Below are positions 39,141 to 49,788 of a stretch of 64,000 nucleotides of DNA, one piece after another (the stretch's first letter is position 1; each line of letters begins with the position of its first letter). The notes under the pieces were generated by a model. It saw only the letters and a program-made list of their open reading frames with translations, was not told where the DNA came from and ran no database searches. The DNA lies in contig CBFFRQ010000179.1 of NCBI GenBank assembly GCA_965644315.1, forward strand, positions 1 through 64,000, in the 5' to 3' direction. Both the position numbers and the translations under genes were made by a program. Origin of the DNA: Caecitellus pseudoparvulus. Its lineage: Eukaryota; Bigyra: Bicosoecida.

Positions 39141-41209
39141 TTAGATGAGGATGGTCTGCTCGCCGCATGCCAGGCCAGTGTAGCCTTCGAAGCAGCCGCA
39201 GGTGCCGGTGGCGCGGTCGCAGACGCCACGGCCGGAGCACTCGATGTTCTCCACGTCAATGTTGTTGAAGCCATCGGCGCCGTCAATGGTGGCGTCGGTG
39301 GTCTCCTCGCATTGCACAGTGATGAATGCCAGCTCGAACTCGTCCACATCCTCAGCGCCAGTGCCTGATGTACCCAGGTTGGTGGAGTCGATCTCCACTG
39401 TGGTGTCAGCCATGACGGAAGAGATGTCCACAGCATATGTGGTGCCAGACACGACGGGGAAGTCCTTCAGCATGCCCAGGAAGGTGTAGGTTGACCCCAC
39501 AACGCCCAGTGCACCGTCCAGATCATCTGATGCGGCCGCTGCAGTATCAGCAGCCAGCTTGGCGGTGGTTACGCCGGCGCCCTTCGCCCACACGCGGAAG
39601 TCAGAGCCATCCTCAACCGTGACGATGGATACGGATCCCTGATACTGCGTGGAGGTGGCACCAGAGCAGGTGGCACCGACAGGGCATGTCAGGACGGAGT
39701 TCTTGGAGAAAGAGATTGTGCTAGCAGCATCAGCGAAGTTGCTCCCAGTTCCAGCAGCGCCCATCGCAGAGACGAAGCGGGGCTGCGTGATCTTGGGGCG
39801 GCAGCCGGCGGCACCGCAGCCGTATGTGGTCATGTCAGTGCCGACTTGGCGGGAGTGGGGGCACATGAGCAGGTTCTGTTGGCCGAAGTTGTTGCCCTCT
39901 GTGGTCTCGTGGTGGAAGGTGACGTAGTAGGACACCGTCATGCCAGTGGCAGTGGAGGTGGTGTCAGGGAACACATCGGCGTCCGCGGCTGAGTCAGAGG
40001 ACACGGTCACATCGCGGATACGGAAGTTAGGCACACCCTCCAGGGCAGCTGCAAGGGCATCCTCTGCTGCGTCAGAGTCGGTGGCACCACCAGCACCAAG
40101 TGCGTTGACTGTGCCTGCCGCGGTGTGCAGCGAGGCTGTCGTTGCCCCATCTGCATACTCGCCGAACAGCTTGCCAACGGTGGCAGTGTAGAAGGTCTCC
40201 CCAGCGTACGACTTGAACTGCAGGGCATAGTCAGTGTTCTGCAGCTTGGCGTTGACAAAGGCAGCGTCGCTGTGGTCACCATGGAAGGAGAAGGTGACCT
40301 TCTGCACCTGCTCAGTGTTGCCAGACTCGCACACCGTCATGGGGTCGTCGCCGTGGGGGCAGATGCGCTGGGAGCAGTCAGGGCCAGTGTAGCCACCGTC
40401 GCACTCGCAAGACAGGATGGCCTTCTCGTCCCAGGAGTACGCGTTCCAGCTGCCAGCTGCCAGCTTGGCGCCAGAGTAGGAGTCCAAGTCTGCCAGCATG
40501 CGGCACTTGCCGTGGCCAGAGCAAGAGTTGGGGCAAGCTGAGCGCTCGCACCCGCGCCCCTCATAGCCGTCGAAGCACTGGCACGTGCCAGTGGTCTTGT
40601 CGCAGATGCCCTTGCCGGCGCACTCGGCGTAGGAATGGGGGTTCTCGGGGTCGTCCACAGCCCAAGCCTCGACAACGGGGCAGGCGCGCTGAGAGCAATC
40701 GTACCCCTTAAAGCCCTTCCAGCATCGGCACTGGTCGTCAGTGGTGCATGCGCCGTGGCCACTGTGGGGGGTGGCAAGGGTTGCGGTATTTGCAGGCGTT
40801 GTGCGTTTCAACGCAACACTGGCAGGGCAGGCTTGCCATCAGACACACGGCACGTTGGCGCGCAAAAGCAAGATCAAGCAAAACAATGGGGAAAGAATTT
40901 GCGTTTTGTGCAGTTGGCCACGCAAGACAAGCCGGGCACAGCACGGAAAGTGCGTGAGCATGTGGTAAGGCAGACACCAGCGTGCTTTGCGCACGCCAAC
41001 CATACACCTGGGCGCAGGGCAAAAAGCACGCCTCACCTGCACATGGAAGGGCAAGAAGCCAGGGCAGCGGAGGCTGCTGCGGCCACGAGGATGGCCGTGA
41101 TGGTCTGTGCAGCGGGGAAGCGTGCAGAAATCAGTGCAGGTGTGAGAGTCACTTCTCCATGCATGAAACGCTTGCTTCTCTGCCTGCACCTTGCTGCACG
41201 TACCTTCAT
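39141..41209 (-). CDS. Secreted EGF-repeat, mastigoneme-like protein (3 exons)
   Basis: Exons 41209-41204 (only ATGAAG coding), 41104-41037 and 40761-39141 give 564 residues. Exon 2 supplies a signal peptide (TITAILVAAAASAALA), and splicing yields a continuous first EGF module, CPSMCSGHGACTTDDQCRCW. Further EGF/tenascin-type modules follow: AECAGKGICDKTTGTCQC, CPNSCSGHGKC...CECDGGYTGPDC and, at the C-terminus, IECSGRGVCDRATGTCGCF. Between them lies a ~330-residue Thr/Ala/Gly-rich region. Proteins with this SGHG.C / G.C...TGTC.C architecture are known from tubular hairs of heterokont flagella and diatom Sig/mastigoneme proteins; the assignment is by architecture. It is likely exported to the cell or flagellar surface. 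Confidence 0.8.
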
Positions 41210-41399
41210 GGCTGATGCTGGCTGCTGGCATCAGAAGGTGATCATGGAAGTGGTGGTGAGTTGGGGGAATGCTTTTGACGAGCAACAGTGCCAGACTACG
41301 TAGTGCTCTGAAGGCAAGTACGAGGGGGGGTGAGGAGGCAAACGAGGGGGGGTGCATTTGCCAGCGCTGCCCAAGCAACGCGGCCTGCAAGAGCGAGTC

Positions 41400-41411
41400 A
41401 CAATATATACA
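41400..41411 (-). promoter_or_regulatory. Possible TATA box of mastigoneme-like gene
   Basis: The - strand reads TGTATATATTGT about 190 bp upstream of the ATG at 41209, one of few such AT runs in the window. It lies 11 bp past the stop codon of the neighbouring kinase. A weak, position-based call. Confidence 0.25.
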
Positions 41412-41421
41412 ACAAACAAAA

Positions 41422-43309
41422 TTACTGGGTGGCTGCCGCTGGGTCAGTGCCAGGGCTGCTCTCGATGGGCGTCGGGTTGCCGTCGGCGCTCCACGTGCGC
41501 TGCATGTGTGCCAGGCGCATTGGTGTGAGGCTGCAGAAGGCACTGTCCGAGGCTTGCTCTGGTGCACGTAAGGCACTTCCGCCGCCCAGCGAATCGAGGG
41601 GGTCCAGGACAAGTGCGTCGCCCAGATTGGTCGTGGAGAAGAGCCGGCGCTTGGCTGAAGGCGACGCAAGCCAGGCTGCAGAGCGGGTGCGCTTTCCGGA
41701 GGGGGAGATGACGTGGGAGTGGCTTCGAACCGGGCGCTGGGGGCACGGGATGGCGTCGATGAGCAGCTCGATGTCTCCGGCGTGGGGTGTCCCCTGCTCC
41801 ACTGTGCCAGGCAGGGGGGCGGGTGTGACAGGGCGCGCCTCGGTGTCGGTCTTACCCACTGGAGGGGCAGGAGGGGTGGCAGGAAATTGAATCTGGCCAT
41901 CTGCTGCTTGGCTTGCAGGCGCTCCCTGCGTGATCTCCGCCGCAGTGACTTCCGCTGTAGGCGCGCTGGGCGTCGGACCGCCCTCTGCTGCAGCGAGCAC
42001 GACATCTGGCGTGGCCCCCTCCGTGTCGGGGGAAACCGCTCCAGGCGTTGAGGCTTCACTCTCAACAGGCTGCGGTACCCACCACTGCAGGCTCTGGCCC
42101 GGTGGCGGCGGTGGAGCGCTCCGCAGTTGGCGCACGGAATCGGCGATCCAGGGGTGCTCCAGCAGGTCCTGGGGCATGGGGCGCTCTGCAGCGTCAAAGA
42201 CCAGGCAGGCCCGCACAAAGTCCACCGCGAGCTCGGGCGTGCCGGGGGGGAAGGGCGGCGCCACCGTGCAGCCCTTGTCCAGCTGCAAGCCCACTCCCTG
42301 GAACGTCAGGCAGAACGAGGCAAGGACACCCAGAGCATAGGCATCTGCCTTCCTGCCGTCCAGCAGGCGCGGTGCATCACGCCTCCAGTACTCGGGGGGT
42401 GAGAAGCTGCCCCTGGCGATGGACTCCTTGCGCACAGCGTAGGCGGCGTCAGGCAGGCTTGCCAGGCCAGGAGCGAGAGGGTTCTCCTCCGCAGCTGCAG
42501 CACTTGAGGCAGACGTGGAACGGCTGCCGGCAGATCGCTTGGGTGCTGGTGTAATACCGTGGTCTGTCCGGGCGCACTTTGCGAAGCCGAAGTCGGCCAG
42601 GGCGGGCGTGTCGTCCTCCCGCAGCAGCACGTTCTGCGAAGGGCGGTGCAGGCGATGGGTGTGGGTGAGGGATCGGTCCAGGAATTGGGACTGGGTGTAC
42701 ACACTTCGTGCTTCAGGTCCAGGTGCATGATGCCCACGGCGTGCATGCGGGCGACGGCCAGCACCATCGCCGCCAAGACCTCCCTCGCTGCACCAGGCTC
42801 TGGCGCCATCCCAGCACTTGCCCTGCCCTCCAGGTACGAGTACAGGTCTCGTGGGTAGCGAGGATACACCAGCTTCTTCTGAGTGAGTTGCAGAGGTGCC
42901 TCAATGATCTGTGCAGGTGCGAGAGGCGGTGTGCCTTGTGGAGCCTGCGAGCGCTCTCGCAAACCGTCGGCGTGCCGCCGTCGCAACATTTCTCTGGCAA
43001 GGACTTCCCGCACGTCCCGAGCAGCAGCGCGACGCACTGGCGCAGGGTGCGCAGGTGCAGAGTCAATACACAGAATCGTGGTAATTTGATGCACCACTGG
43101 CAGCTAGGACATGTGCATCGACTCACGTGCGGGTGTGTTCCCAGCGTGTGCAGCAGGCGCAGGGAGGCTGCTTCATTGGCGCAGTTTGTGAACTGCCTGT
43201 AGGTCTTCAGAACAGCCGCCTGCCCGTCCACTGTGCAGGCCAAGACAACACCTTCCCCACCCCTCCCAATCTCCTCCGTGAGCTGCTGCACGACTGGCTG
43301 GGCCTCCAT
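41422..43309 (-). CDS. Divergent protein kinase with HLD catalytic loop (3 exons)
   Basis: Exons 43309-43127, 42908-42705 and 42633-41422 give 532 residues. The glycine loop is IGRGGEGVVLA (~14-24), the ATP lysine lies in AAVLKTYRQF, the alpha-C Glu in CANEAASLRLL. The catalytic loop is MHLDLKHENVLL, split by an intron after HE. His-Leu-Asp replaces HRD, while the catalytic Asp, Lys and Asn remain. DFGFAK follows, then SFSPPEYWRRD and KADAYALGVL. The missing Arg makes this a non-RD kinase, so activation-loop phosphorylation may not control it. The ~200-residue C-terminal tail is Pro/Ser/Thr-rich and probably disordered. It is not closely related to the kinase triplet at 17-24 kb. Confidence 0.82.
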
Positions 43310-43339
43310 TTTTGGAGGGGCAGTTGCGCGGGAGCTGCT

Positions 43340-43351
43340 GCAATTTCCGCA
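43340..43351 (-). repeat. Recurrent 12-mer TGCGGAAATTGC, copy 6
   Basis: An exact copy in sense orientation, 30 bp upstream of the HLD-kinase ATG (43309). Confidence 0.6.
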
Positions 43352-43491
43352 GGTTCGAACCAGCGGCGTGGTGAGCTTGAATGAAAAGTATGGGATATGA
43401 AAGTGATATGCAGTGGGTGTTTGCAGGAATGAATGCATATGGGCGTGGTGGTGAATGGGTTCGGCTCGACTGGGAGCGTCAGGGGGGGGTC

Positions 43492-45530
43492 TCAGCTAGC
43501 TGGCGTTGACACCTGCTGCTGCGCGAGGAAGGCCGCCGCCGTGCACAGTGCCTGGGAGATGCTGTGCGCCCTTGCCGATGTTGGCACCTGGGACGTGCTT
43601 ATTTCAGGGCTCATGCAGCCCGCGTTGGCGGTCCATCGCTGTTGTGCAGCCTGCAGCTCTTCGCTAGCCGCCTGCAGCAGTGCGGAAACGCGTGGCGACC
43701 TGGCTGTGACTCGCGCGGCCGTCCGCAGTGCAGCTGCGGCAGCAGACATGGAAGCGCCATTTCCCACTGTCCCCGATTCCAGTGCACACCGTATGGCAGC
43801 ACAGCCTTCCCACCAGCTTTGGGCCGCCAGGTCACAGGAGGTGCTGGCCACTGCGCTCACGGCTGCCGCAAGGGGCGGTGCTTGGCATGCACGTGACAGC
43901 AGCCCATAGGCGACAGCAAGCTGAGAGGGTTCAAAAACTTCACACAACTGGAAGCTAAGGAAGGCACTGTGCACGTCAGCCTGCAGCCTTCGTTGCTTGA
44001 CTGCGTAGCGCAGCGACTCGGGTGACTCCGCTGCCGCATCGCCACGGCGCACCAGGCTGCCGTCTGCCCTCTGGTCCTGGCGCTGCACTGCCTGCCGCAA
44101 TACAGAAGCCTCTCCACGCGCAGTGAGGTGTGCCACCCCCCCCGCGGAAGCCCTTGCCGCAAGTTTACCCTGGGTCAGGCGTGACAGCCCTGCAGCCGCC
44201 ACCGTGACACTGGTGGTGTACTCGCCTTCCTCAGAGGCACAGCCCTGCAGCCCGTGCACATCTGTGCGCAGCAGCCCTGCGTTGACCCGTGAAACGCAGC
44301 ACCGAACGCCAACGCAGGAGTCGGCCAAGTTTGCATCGCCGCTGAAGCTAGGCAGCACCCCGGCCGCGTCGGCAAGAGGCAGCACACAGGCGCAATCAGG
44401 CAGAGCCAGCACACCCACTGACGCTGCCGCCTCTTGCAGTGGGAGGGGGATAGGCCCCGTGCTGAGCAGCAGCGTCACCCCTGCCGCGTGCAGGCCTGGC
44501 AACTGGGCTTCAGCGGCGTCGAGGTCATCCCCACACAAGGCGCCGTCAAGCAAGGCTGCCTTAGTGAAGTGTTCAGCAGGCGGCAGGGCATCCACCAGCC
44601 AGTGGTCCAGAGGGTGCACTGCGTGGACGAAGGTGCCGGCGGGCCAGGGCGCGGGTGCCGCTTCCCGACCCCGCAGGATGAACAGTGTCATGCCGAGTGT
44701 GCTGAGACAGCCCTGGCCCAGGGCACTGTCCACCGCTGTACGCGTCACAAGGCACGCGGCCGTGTCCAGACGGGAGGCGAGGGCTTGGGCAGTGGTGCTT
44801 GGGAGGTGCATGGAGTCTGCCAATGTATCCAGCGCAGTGCCCCACGAGCCGCTGGCGAGGTCGACAGGCTCCGACAGACCACGCAGCGCAGGATTTACAA
44901 CGTCAGAACCAATGCGAGCAGCTTCCAGCGCAGCCTCTCTGCGGGAAATCATGATTACAGGGTGGGGTATGGCACCAGCGTGTTGCGAGTGACACAGCAT
45001 GCAACACTCACATCCACTCGTCGGCCTTGGTTTCACCTTCCAGCAGCCGATACCAGGCAGCGGCCACCGCCCGTGTAAGGTCCAGTACCTCCACGCACGA
45101 CTGCGTTCAGCAGGTGCGATGGGGAGCAAAGGGAATGAAAATGGGCAGCGCGCGTTTCACTGTGAAACGTGAGGCCGACGCACCAGGCCATGCAGCGTGC
45201 TGTACGACGTGCCTGCGTCCACGAACAGCGTCAGATCTGCATCATCACTGTGAAGTATATTCATGATTGTCAAGGCGTCCCTTGTGAGCCGCACATCGTC
45301 TTCATCTGCGACCCAAAGTGGGTGCGGAATGTGAGCCTGGCCTGCAGCACATGTCTCTGGCACATTCGTCACCCACCCACGACAGCCTTGCAGCTGGCAC
45401 TCCACGGCATGCTGGCGACCCAATCCAGTCGGCCCAACACTTCATAGCTGCAGCCACCAGCCATGCATGTCCTGAGGACTGCCCTGCCACACCGCAGGCA
45501 AGGCGGAGTGGCGTGTCTGGCTCTGGACGC
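43492..45530 (-). CDS. Group II chaperonin-like protein, possibly BBS6/MKKS (4 exons; 5' end unresolved)
   Basis: Exons 45530(?)-45377, 45305-45184, 45100-45012 and 44938-43492 keep frame and give ~603 residues. The order follows the CCT/TCP1 fold: GRAVLRTCMAGGCSYEVLG where CCT has the LGPKG loop; LTRDALTIMNILHS for TNDGATILKLL; LFVDAGTS for GDGTTS; an alpha-helical VEVLDLTRAVAAAWYRLLEG; an apical-domain KAALLDGAL...GVTLLLSTGPIP..GVLALPDCA; and a C-terminal equatorial helix set. GDGTT is degenerate (VDAGTS), so ATP hydrolysis is probably lost, as in the chaperonin-like BBS proteins of cilia. Similarity to MKKS is suggested by order and degeneration only. No convincing start ATG was found. Confidence 0.58.
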
Positions 45531-45744
45531 CTGACAGCGGCCAGGCGGAATTTCGAGGCAGCAGGCAGCTTGCGCATAACCACAAGCATGCACATATGTA
45601 TTTCCAGTGGCTTGCAGGTCAGTTCGGAATGTTGGCGGCCTTCATTTTCGCAATGGTTACAGCGGTTGCTTCGCATGGCGCAGGGTGAAGCAACGGCCTG
45701 CTCTTCGGGAAACTTCGCACACCAGGCAGCCTACTCGGCCCTTT

Positions 45745-48700
45745 TCAGGGACTGGGACCTGGTTCTGCCGCCCCGCTGCCCTGTGGCTCCAGGATCCACC
45801 ACAGCACGGTGTCTGGCGCGAGCTGGTGCGATAGCTGTTCAGGCAGGCAGTGCCGGATGCTGTCGATGCAGAGTGGCGATACGACGGGCGCCACTTGAGC
45901 AGCTGCATCCCGACAGGCCTCAAGCAGGGCAACCAAGAGGGGATACACTCCACGCGGTACTATGCGCGAGTTCAGCACTCTCAGAAGTGCCAAGCATGCC
46001 AGGAGGTCGTCTGGCGCGACACACACACCCCGCCAGTCATCGGAGTCTGGCGCGCTGTCGGCATCTGAACCAGCGACGCACAAAGCATGGTACAGAAGCG
46101 CTGCTCCGTGCAGGGCCAGGGGGGTCAGCCCCCCCTCACAGCCGCTGCACAGCGCTTGCAGGCAGTGGGAGAGGCGGGGGTGGCGGATGAGTGCGAGGAG
46201 GGGGGACAGGGGTGGGGCCGCAGCGGGCAGTGACTCCTGAGACTCACGAGCACGGTATGGCCGTGCCAATGCATCCAACCAGGGTGACGTCACCGGCAAC
46301 ACAGCGTGCTGCCTCCACACATGCAGAATACCCTGCGCACTGTCAGCCGAGCTTGCGCCAGGTGCACAGGAATCCTCGTGGCTTGGGACGTCTGTTGCTG
46401 CTCCAAACCAGCTCTGAATGCGTTCAAGGAGAAAGCCACCGCTCCCTGAAGCCGAGCTAGATGCAGGCGTAGGTACACTTTCAAGCAATGAGTCAACAGC
46501 CATCTGCTGTGCGGCAGAGATTATTTGCTGAGTTGCGCGGCGGCCGCCCAGGCCTGACACGTCCACGTTGAGCAGGCAGGAAATGTTGGGCAGCGTGTGG
46601 CGGAAGCCAGACGGCAGGAACACCATGGCGCCTGTGGCAATACAACAGCGGAAAACACAATCTTGCTCTTCCTGGCTCTGTTTGTTGATGAGGGCTGCAG
46701 CCGCGTCGCGCACGATGCATGATGGCAGCAGCGTCGAAACAGGCGCATGCAACCTGACCTGCTCTGTTTCAGGCATGACAGCCTGCTCCTCCACGACCGC
46801 CACAAGTGCTGTACCCTCAGCAGTGCGCAAGAGAGAAGCACAGCGTTCGCGAAGTGCTTCGGCACCAAGCTCTGCGGCAATTCCTTGTACGAGGTGCAGC
46901 ACGAGGCTGACCACGTCGTCGCCGGCATCCCACAACGCCCTCTGCCACCCACACGTGCGCATACCAGGAAGCAAGGCACAGTAGGCGTCTGGGGCGCAGG
47001 GGGGCGCGCCTTCTCCGTCATGCGCCGTGTTCGACACGCAACTCAGCAACGCTTGAGTCACGGCCGTCACGCCGTCCTCCCACGCCCAAAGTGACGCCAG
47101 GCACAGTGCGTCGAGAAACGGAAGAATGCAGGCGCAACTCGTTGCAGTGCTCGGCCCTGCGAGTGTGTGGGCCTGCTGGGCGGCGGGCCAGACTGTCGGG
47201 CCCAGGCATGCAGCCAGGGTCACTGCGAGTTCCGCTGTCGAGGGGAGCGAGCCGGTGCTGGCCAGGTGCAGGCATACCAGTCCCCCTTCCACCGACGGCA
47301 CTCTGAGTGGGATGCCGGATGCAGTCTCTGCACAGGACTGTGACATGCGCACAGCGGCTTGCAAGTAGGGGCAGGGCAGGCCTGCGGCTGGCGTGTGAGG
47401 CACGAGGGCGCATTCCCAGGTAGGCGGGGCGCCGCTGGGGGCTTCAAGTGGGTCTAGCATCTGGCGCCAGCCCGGGGGAACGAGGAGTGCACTGAAGTCA
47501 TCTTCGGGCACAAGAGCGAACGTTGCCTGGGCCGGGCGCCCGCCGCACAGCAGCAGATTCAACCAGCCCCGCTGGCCGTGAACAGACAGCGTGTCGCTCA
47601 GCGCAATGGCAGCTGATAGGATCTGCGCAGACAAAGAGGCGTTCACGAGGGACTGTCTGACGAGGGCATCTGGCACGGGCCCTGTCTGCGCCGCGTGCCA
47701 AATGCGTTCCTCGAGGGTTGGCGTTTGGATCTGCAGCCGTTGGCGCAGCTGCTCCACCACTGCCTCTTGCAGCCCGGCGGCACAGGCAGCGCTGCAGGCA
47801 TCGGCCACAGGCGCTGTAATGTCGCAGGCAGAGTGCTCTGCGGTGGCGCTGAGGGAGGGTGGTGCGCGTTTGGGCAGGGCTTCGGACAGGGAGGCGAGGG
47901 ACATGCCCGCCCGGCCCAGCTGCAGCAGGCACCGGAAACGCGCACGCAGCACGCAGGCGTGCACGATGGCGCGTTCATCACCACGTTCCAGGCTCATGTG
48001 CCGCCTGGAGCTGTCCATGAGTTCAGGGGCTGCCTGGAGCAGCGCGCCAATGACACTTTCCCGCGTGCCAGAGCTGCTTGAAGCGGGGGGGAGACGTGTC
48101 GGCGCTGGCGAGGCATGGCCGGGTGGGAACCTGGCTCGCACGGCTTCGGGCAGCGACGTGGAGGTGCCCCACAATGCGCTTGGTAGCGTCGTCAAATGCT
48201 GCCACACTCGCCCCACAGATGTGTGCTGCAGGCACTGTGCGGCGAGCTGGTCAAGTGCCGGGCAAGCCTCCACGTCGGCCTGTACGGCCACCTGCAGCAC
48301 AGTGTGCCCTTCCAAGTTCCGCAACATCGGGTGCAGGCCGTGTTGCAGGAGGCACAATAGCGTCTCGGTGTTCCCCATGCGGGCGGCCAGGTGCAGGGGC
48401 GTGTCGCCACAGGGCACGGGGCCAGGCAGAAGCAGTGCAGCCACGCCTGGAAACCCCGCAACGAGCTCAGAGGCGGCCTGCCTCGCGAACACCGATGCAA
48501 TGGTGTCTTGGGCACCAAAGGAAGTGTTGGCCAGCAGTGTCGCACACGCTGCTCGCATCTGCTGCCGCTGGTGTGGTCCGCACTGCAGGCTGCCAAGCAG
48601 CGCCTGCATGTGTTCTGCCGAGCCAAAAGCCGCCACAAGGTGCAGCAGAGACACACAAGTTGATTCACAAACACACAATTTGAGCAAATTCCGGCCGTGC

Positions 48701-49788
48701 AGCAGCCTGTCCCCTTCCGCACCGGCCCAGTCGGAGGCTGGTCGCACTTCCAGCGACACTGCGCCCTCCACAGCACCCATGCCGCCTTTCTGCGCCAACC
48801 CCCGCAGCACTTCCCCCACCAGGGGGTGGGGCTGCGCAGGCTCTGGGCCAGGGCATGCCCAAATACCCACTGCCGCCTCCCTTGCCTGCGCACTGGTGCC
48901 CGCGGTTGCCCAGGCCAGCCACGCCAGAATGTGTGGCGATGCACCGTCCACATCCAGGCAGTTCGCACTCACTCCGCCCTGCACCAGTGCCTCTACAGCT
49001 GGGTGGCACAGCAGTGCAGTGGCGACGTGCAGCGGGCTGAGCGCATGTTTGTGCTTGCCTGGGAGAGTGTGTGGCAGGGCGGCCATGACTGCTGTGGCGG
49101 TTGCCGCATCCCGCTGTGCCCCGCTCGGCATGTGCGACCAGGTGACGCTTGCCTGGTCCCCACCTCCCCCATCGCTGCCCCCACACAGCTCCACCAGCAC
49201 ACCAGGCTGCACTGGTCCCGTGCCCCACACAGCACAGGATGCAGCTGCGAAGTGGGCGGGGCCGCACCCAGCCGCCGAGTGGCGCAGCGGCGCTGGCGAT
49301 ACCTCAAGCAAGGTGCTGGTGATGCTGGGGTAGGGTGGCAGGGGAATGGCAGCCATGGCGGACAGCATGCACGCCTTGCCGGGCAGGCGCCTGGCGAGCA
49401 GGGGCGCGAGGGGCCCTCCCGGCCCCTCGCGTGACCCCCCTTGCCCTGCGCCTGGTGCGCTCAGGCTGCCGAGGTGGGCCAGAACCCCCTGCAAGTCTCC
49501 TGCTGCGGCGGCCAAGAGGAGCGGAATGCCCCCGCTGGAGTGGTCCACTTCACGTACTTGCTGCGGGCTTTGTGCTCCTGCAATTCCTGCCGCGGCTGCT
49601 GGGGGACTCGTGTCTTCTTCAGAGCTGGAGCCAGTCAGTGTTTCGGCTGCCTGTATGGAGGGCTGGCGATGCCCGGGGGCAGGGGTGGCCTTTCGCGCAG
49701 GCAGGGACTTGAGGAAGGACAAGCTAGCATGCTTTCTTGCCGCCTTCTTGCCCTGCCCAGAGCGCCTAGCACGCAGGCGGCTGTGCAT
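45745..49788 (-). CDS. Large ankyrin-repeat protein
   Basis: 1,347 residues, apparently intronless, starting from an Arg/Lys-rich head (MHSRLRARRSGQGKKAARKH) that could be a nuclear-localisation or targeting segment. Ankyrin-type repeats are recognisable: LSPLHVATALLCHPAVEALV (~245), SLLHLVAAFGSAEHMQALL (~370) and GDTPLHLAARMGNTETLLCL (~460), followed by a degenerate repeat. The remaining ~850 residues are Ala/Leu-rich helical sequence with no recognised domain. Ankyrin repeats imply protein binding; no partner can be inferred. It ends ~210 bp from the chaperonin-like gene and shares a short divergent region with the four-TM gene at 50041. Confidence 0.75.
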   Translation of the reverse strand: MHSRLRARRSGQGKKAARKHASLSFLKSLPARKATPAPGHRQPSIQAAETLTGSSSEEDTSPPAAAAGIAGAQSPQQVREVDHSSGGIPLLLAAAAGDLQGVLAHLGSLSAPGAGQGGSREGPGGPLAPLLARRLPGKACMLSAMAAIPLPPYPSITSTLLEVSPAPLRHSAAGCGPAHFAAASCAVWGTGPVQPGVLVELCGGSDGGGGDQASVTWSHMPSGAQRDAATATAVMAALPHTLPGKHKHALSPLHVATALLCHPAVEALVQGGVSANCLDVDGASPHILAWLAWATAGTSAQAREAAVGIWACPGPEPAQPHPLVGEVLRGLAQKGGMGAVEGAVSLEVRPASDWAGAEGDRLLHGRNLLKLCVCESTCVSLLHLVAAFGSAEHMQALLGSLQCGPHQRQQMRAACATLLANTSFGAQDTIASVFARQAASELVAGFPGVAALLLPGPVPCGDTPLHLAARMGNTETLLCLLQHGLHPMLRNLEGHTVLQVAVQADVEACPALDQLAAQCLQHTSVGRVWQHLTTLPSALWGTSTSLPEAVRARFPPGHASPAPTRLPPASSSSGTRESVIGALLQAAPELMDSSRRHMSLERGDERAIVHACVLRARFRCLLQLGRAGMSLASLSEALPKRAPPSLSATAEHSACDITAPVADACSAACAAGLQEAVVEQLRQRLQIQTPTLEERIWHAAQTGPVPDALVRQSLVNASLSAQILSAAIALSDTLSVHGQRGWLNLLLCGGRPAQATFALVPEDDFSALLVPPGWRQMLDPLEAPSGAPPTWECALVPHTPAAGLPCPYLQAAVRMSQSCAETASGIPLRVPSVEGGLVCLHLASTGSLPSTAELAVTLAACLGPTVWPAAQQAHTLAGPSTATSCACILPFLDALCLASLWAWEDGVTAVTQALLSCVSNTAHDGEGAPPCAPDAYCALLPGMRTCGWQRALWDAGDDVVSLVLHLVQGIAAELGAEALRERCASLLRTAEGTALVAVVEEQAVMPETEQVRLHAPVSTLLPSCIVRDAAAALINKQSQEEQDCVFRCCIATGAMVFLPSGFRHTLPNISCLLNVDVSGLGGRRATQQIISAAQQMAVDSLLESVPTPASSSASGSGGFLLERIQSWFGAATDVPSHEDSCAPGASSADSAQGILHVWRQHAVLPVTSPWLDALARPYRARESQESLPAAAPPLSPLLALIRHPRLSHCLQALCSGCEGGLTPLALHGAALLYHALCVAGSDADSAPDSDDWRGVCVAPDDLLACLALLRVLNSRIVPRGVYPLLVALLEACRDAAAQVAPVVSPLCIDSIRHCLPEQLSHQLAPDTVLWWILEPQGSGAAEPGPSP

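Noticed and set aside
43340-43366. tRNA B-box-like GGTTCGAACC
   Set aside because: The flanks do not pair into a T-arm (GCAGG against CAGCG), and no A-box or acceptor stem could be found at tRNA spacing.
45737-45752. GGCCCTTTTCAGGGAC, close to the canonical animal histone stem-loop
   Set aside because: It overlaps the stop codon of the ankyrin gene on the other strand, has a mismatch in the stem, and no histone gene precedes it. Probably chance.
47591-49333. 580-codon open frame on the + strand opposite the ankyrin gene
   Set aside because: Shadow of the ankyrin frame; the ankyrin repeats are recognisable on the - strand only.
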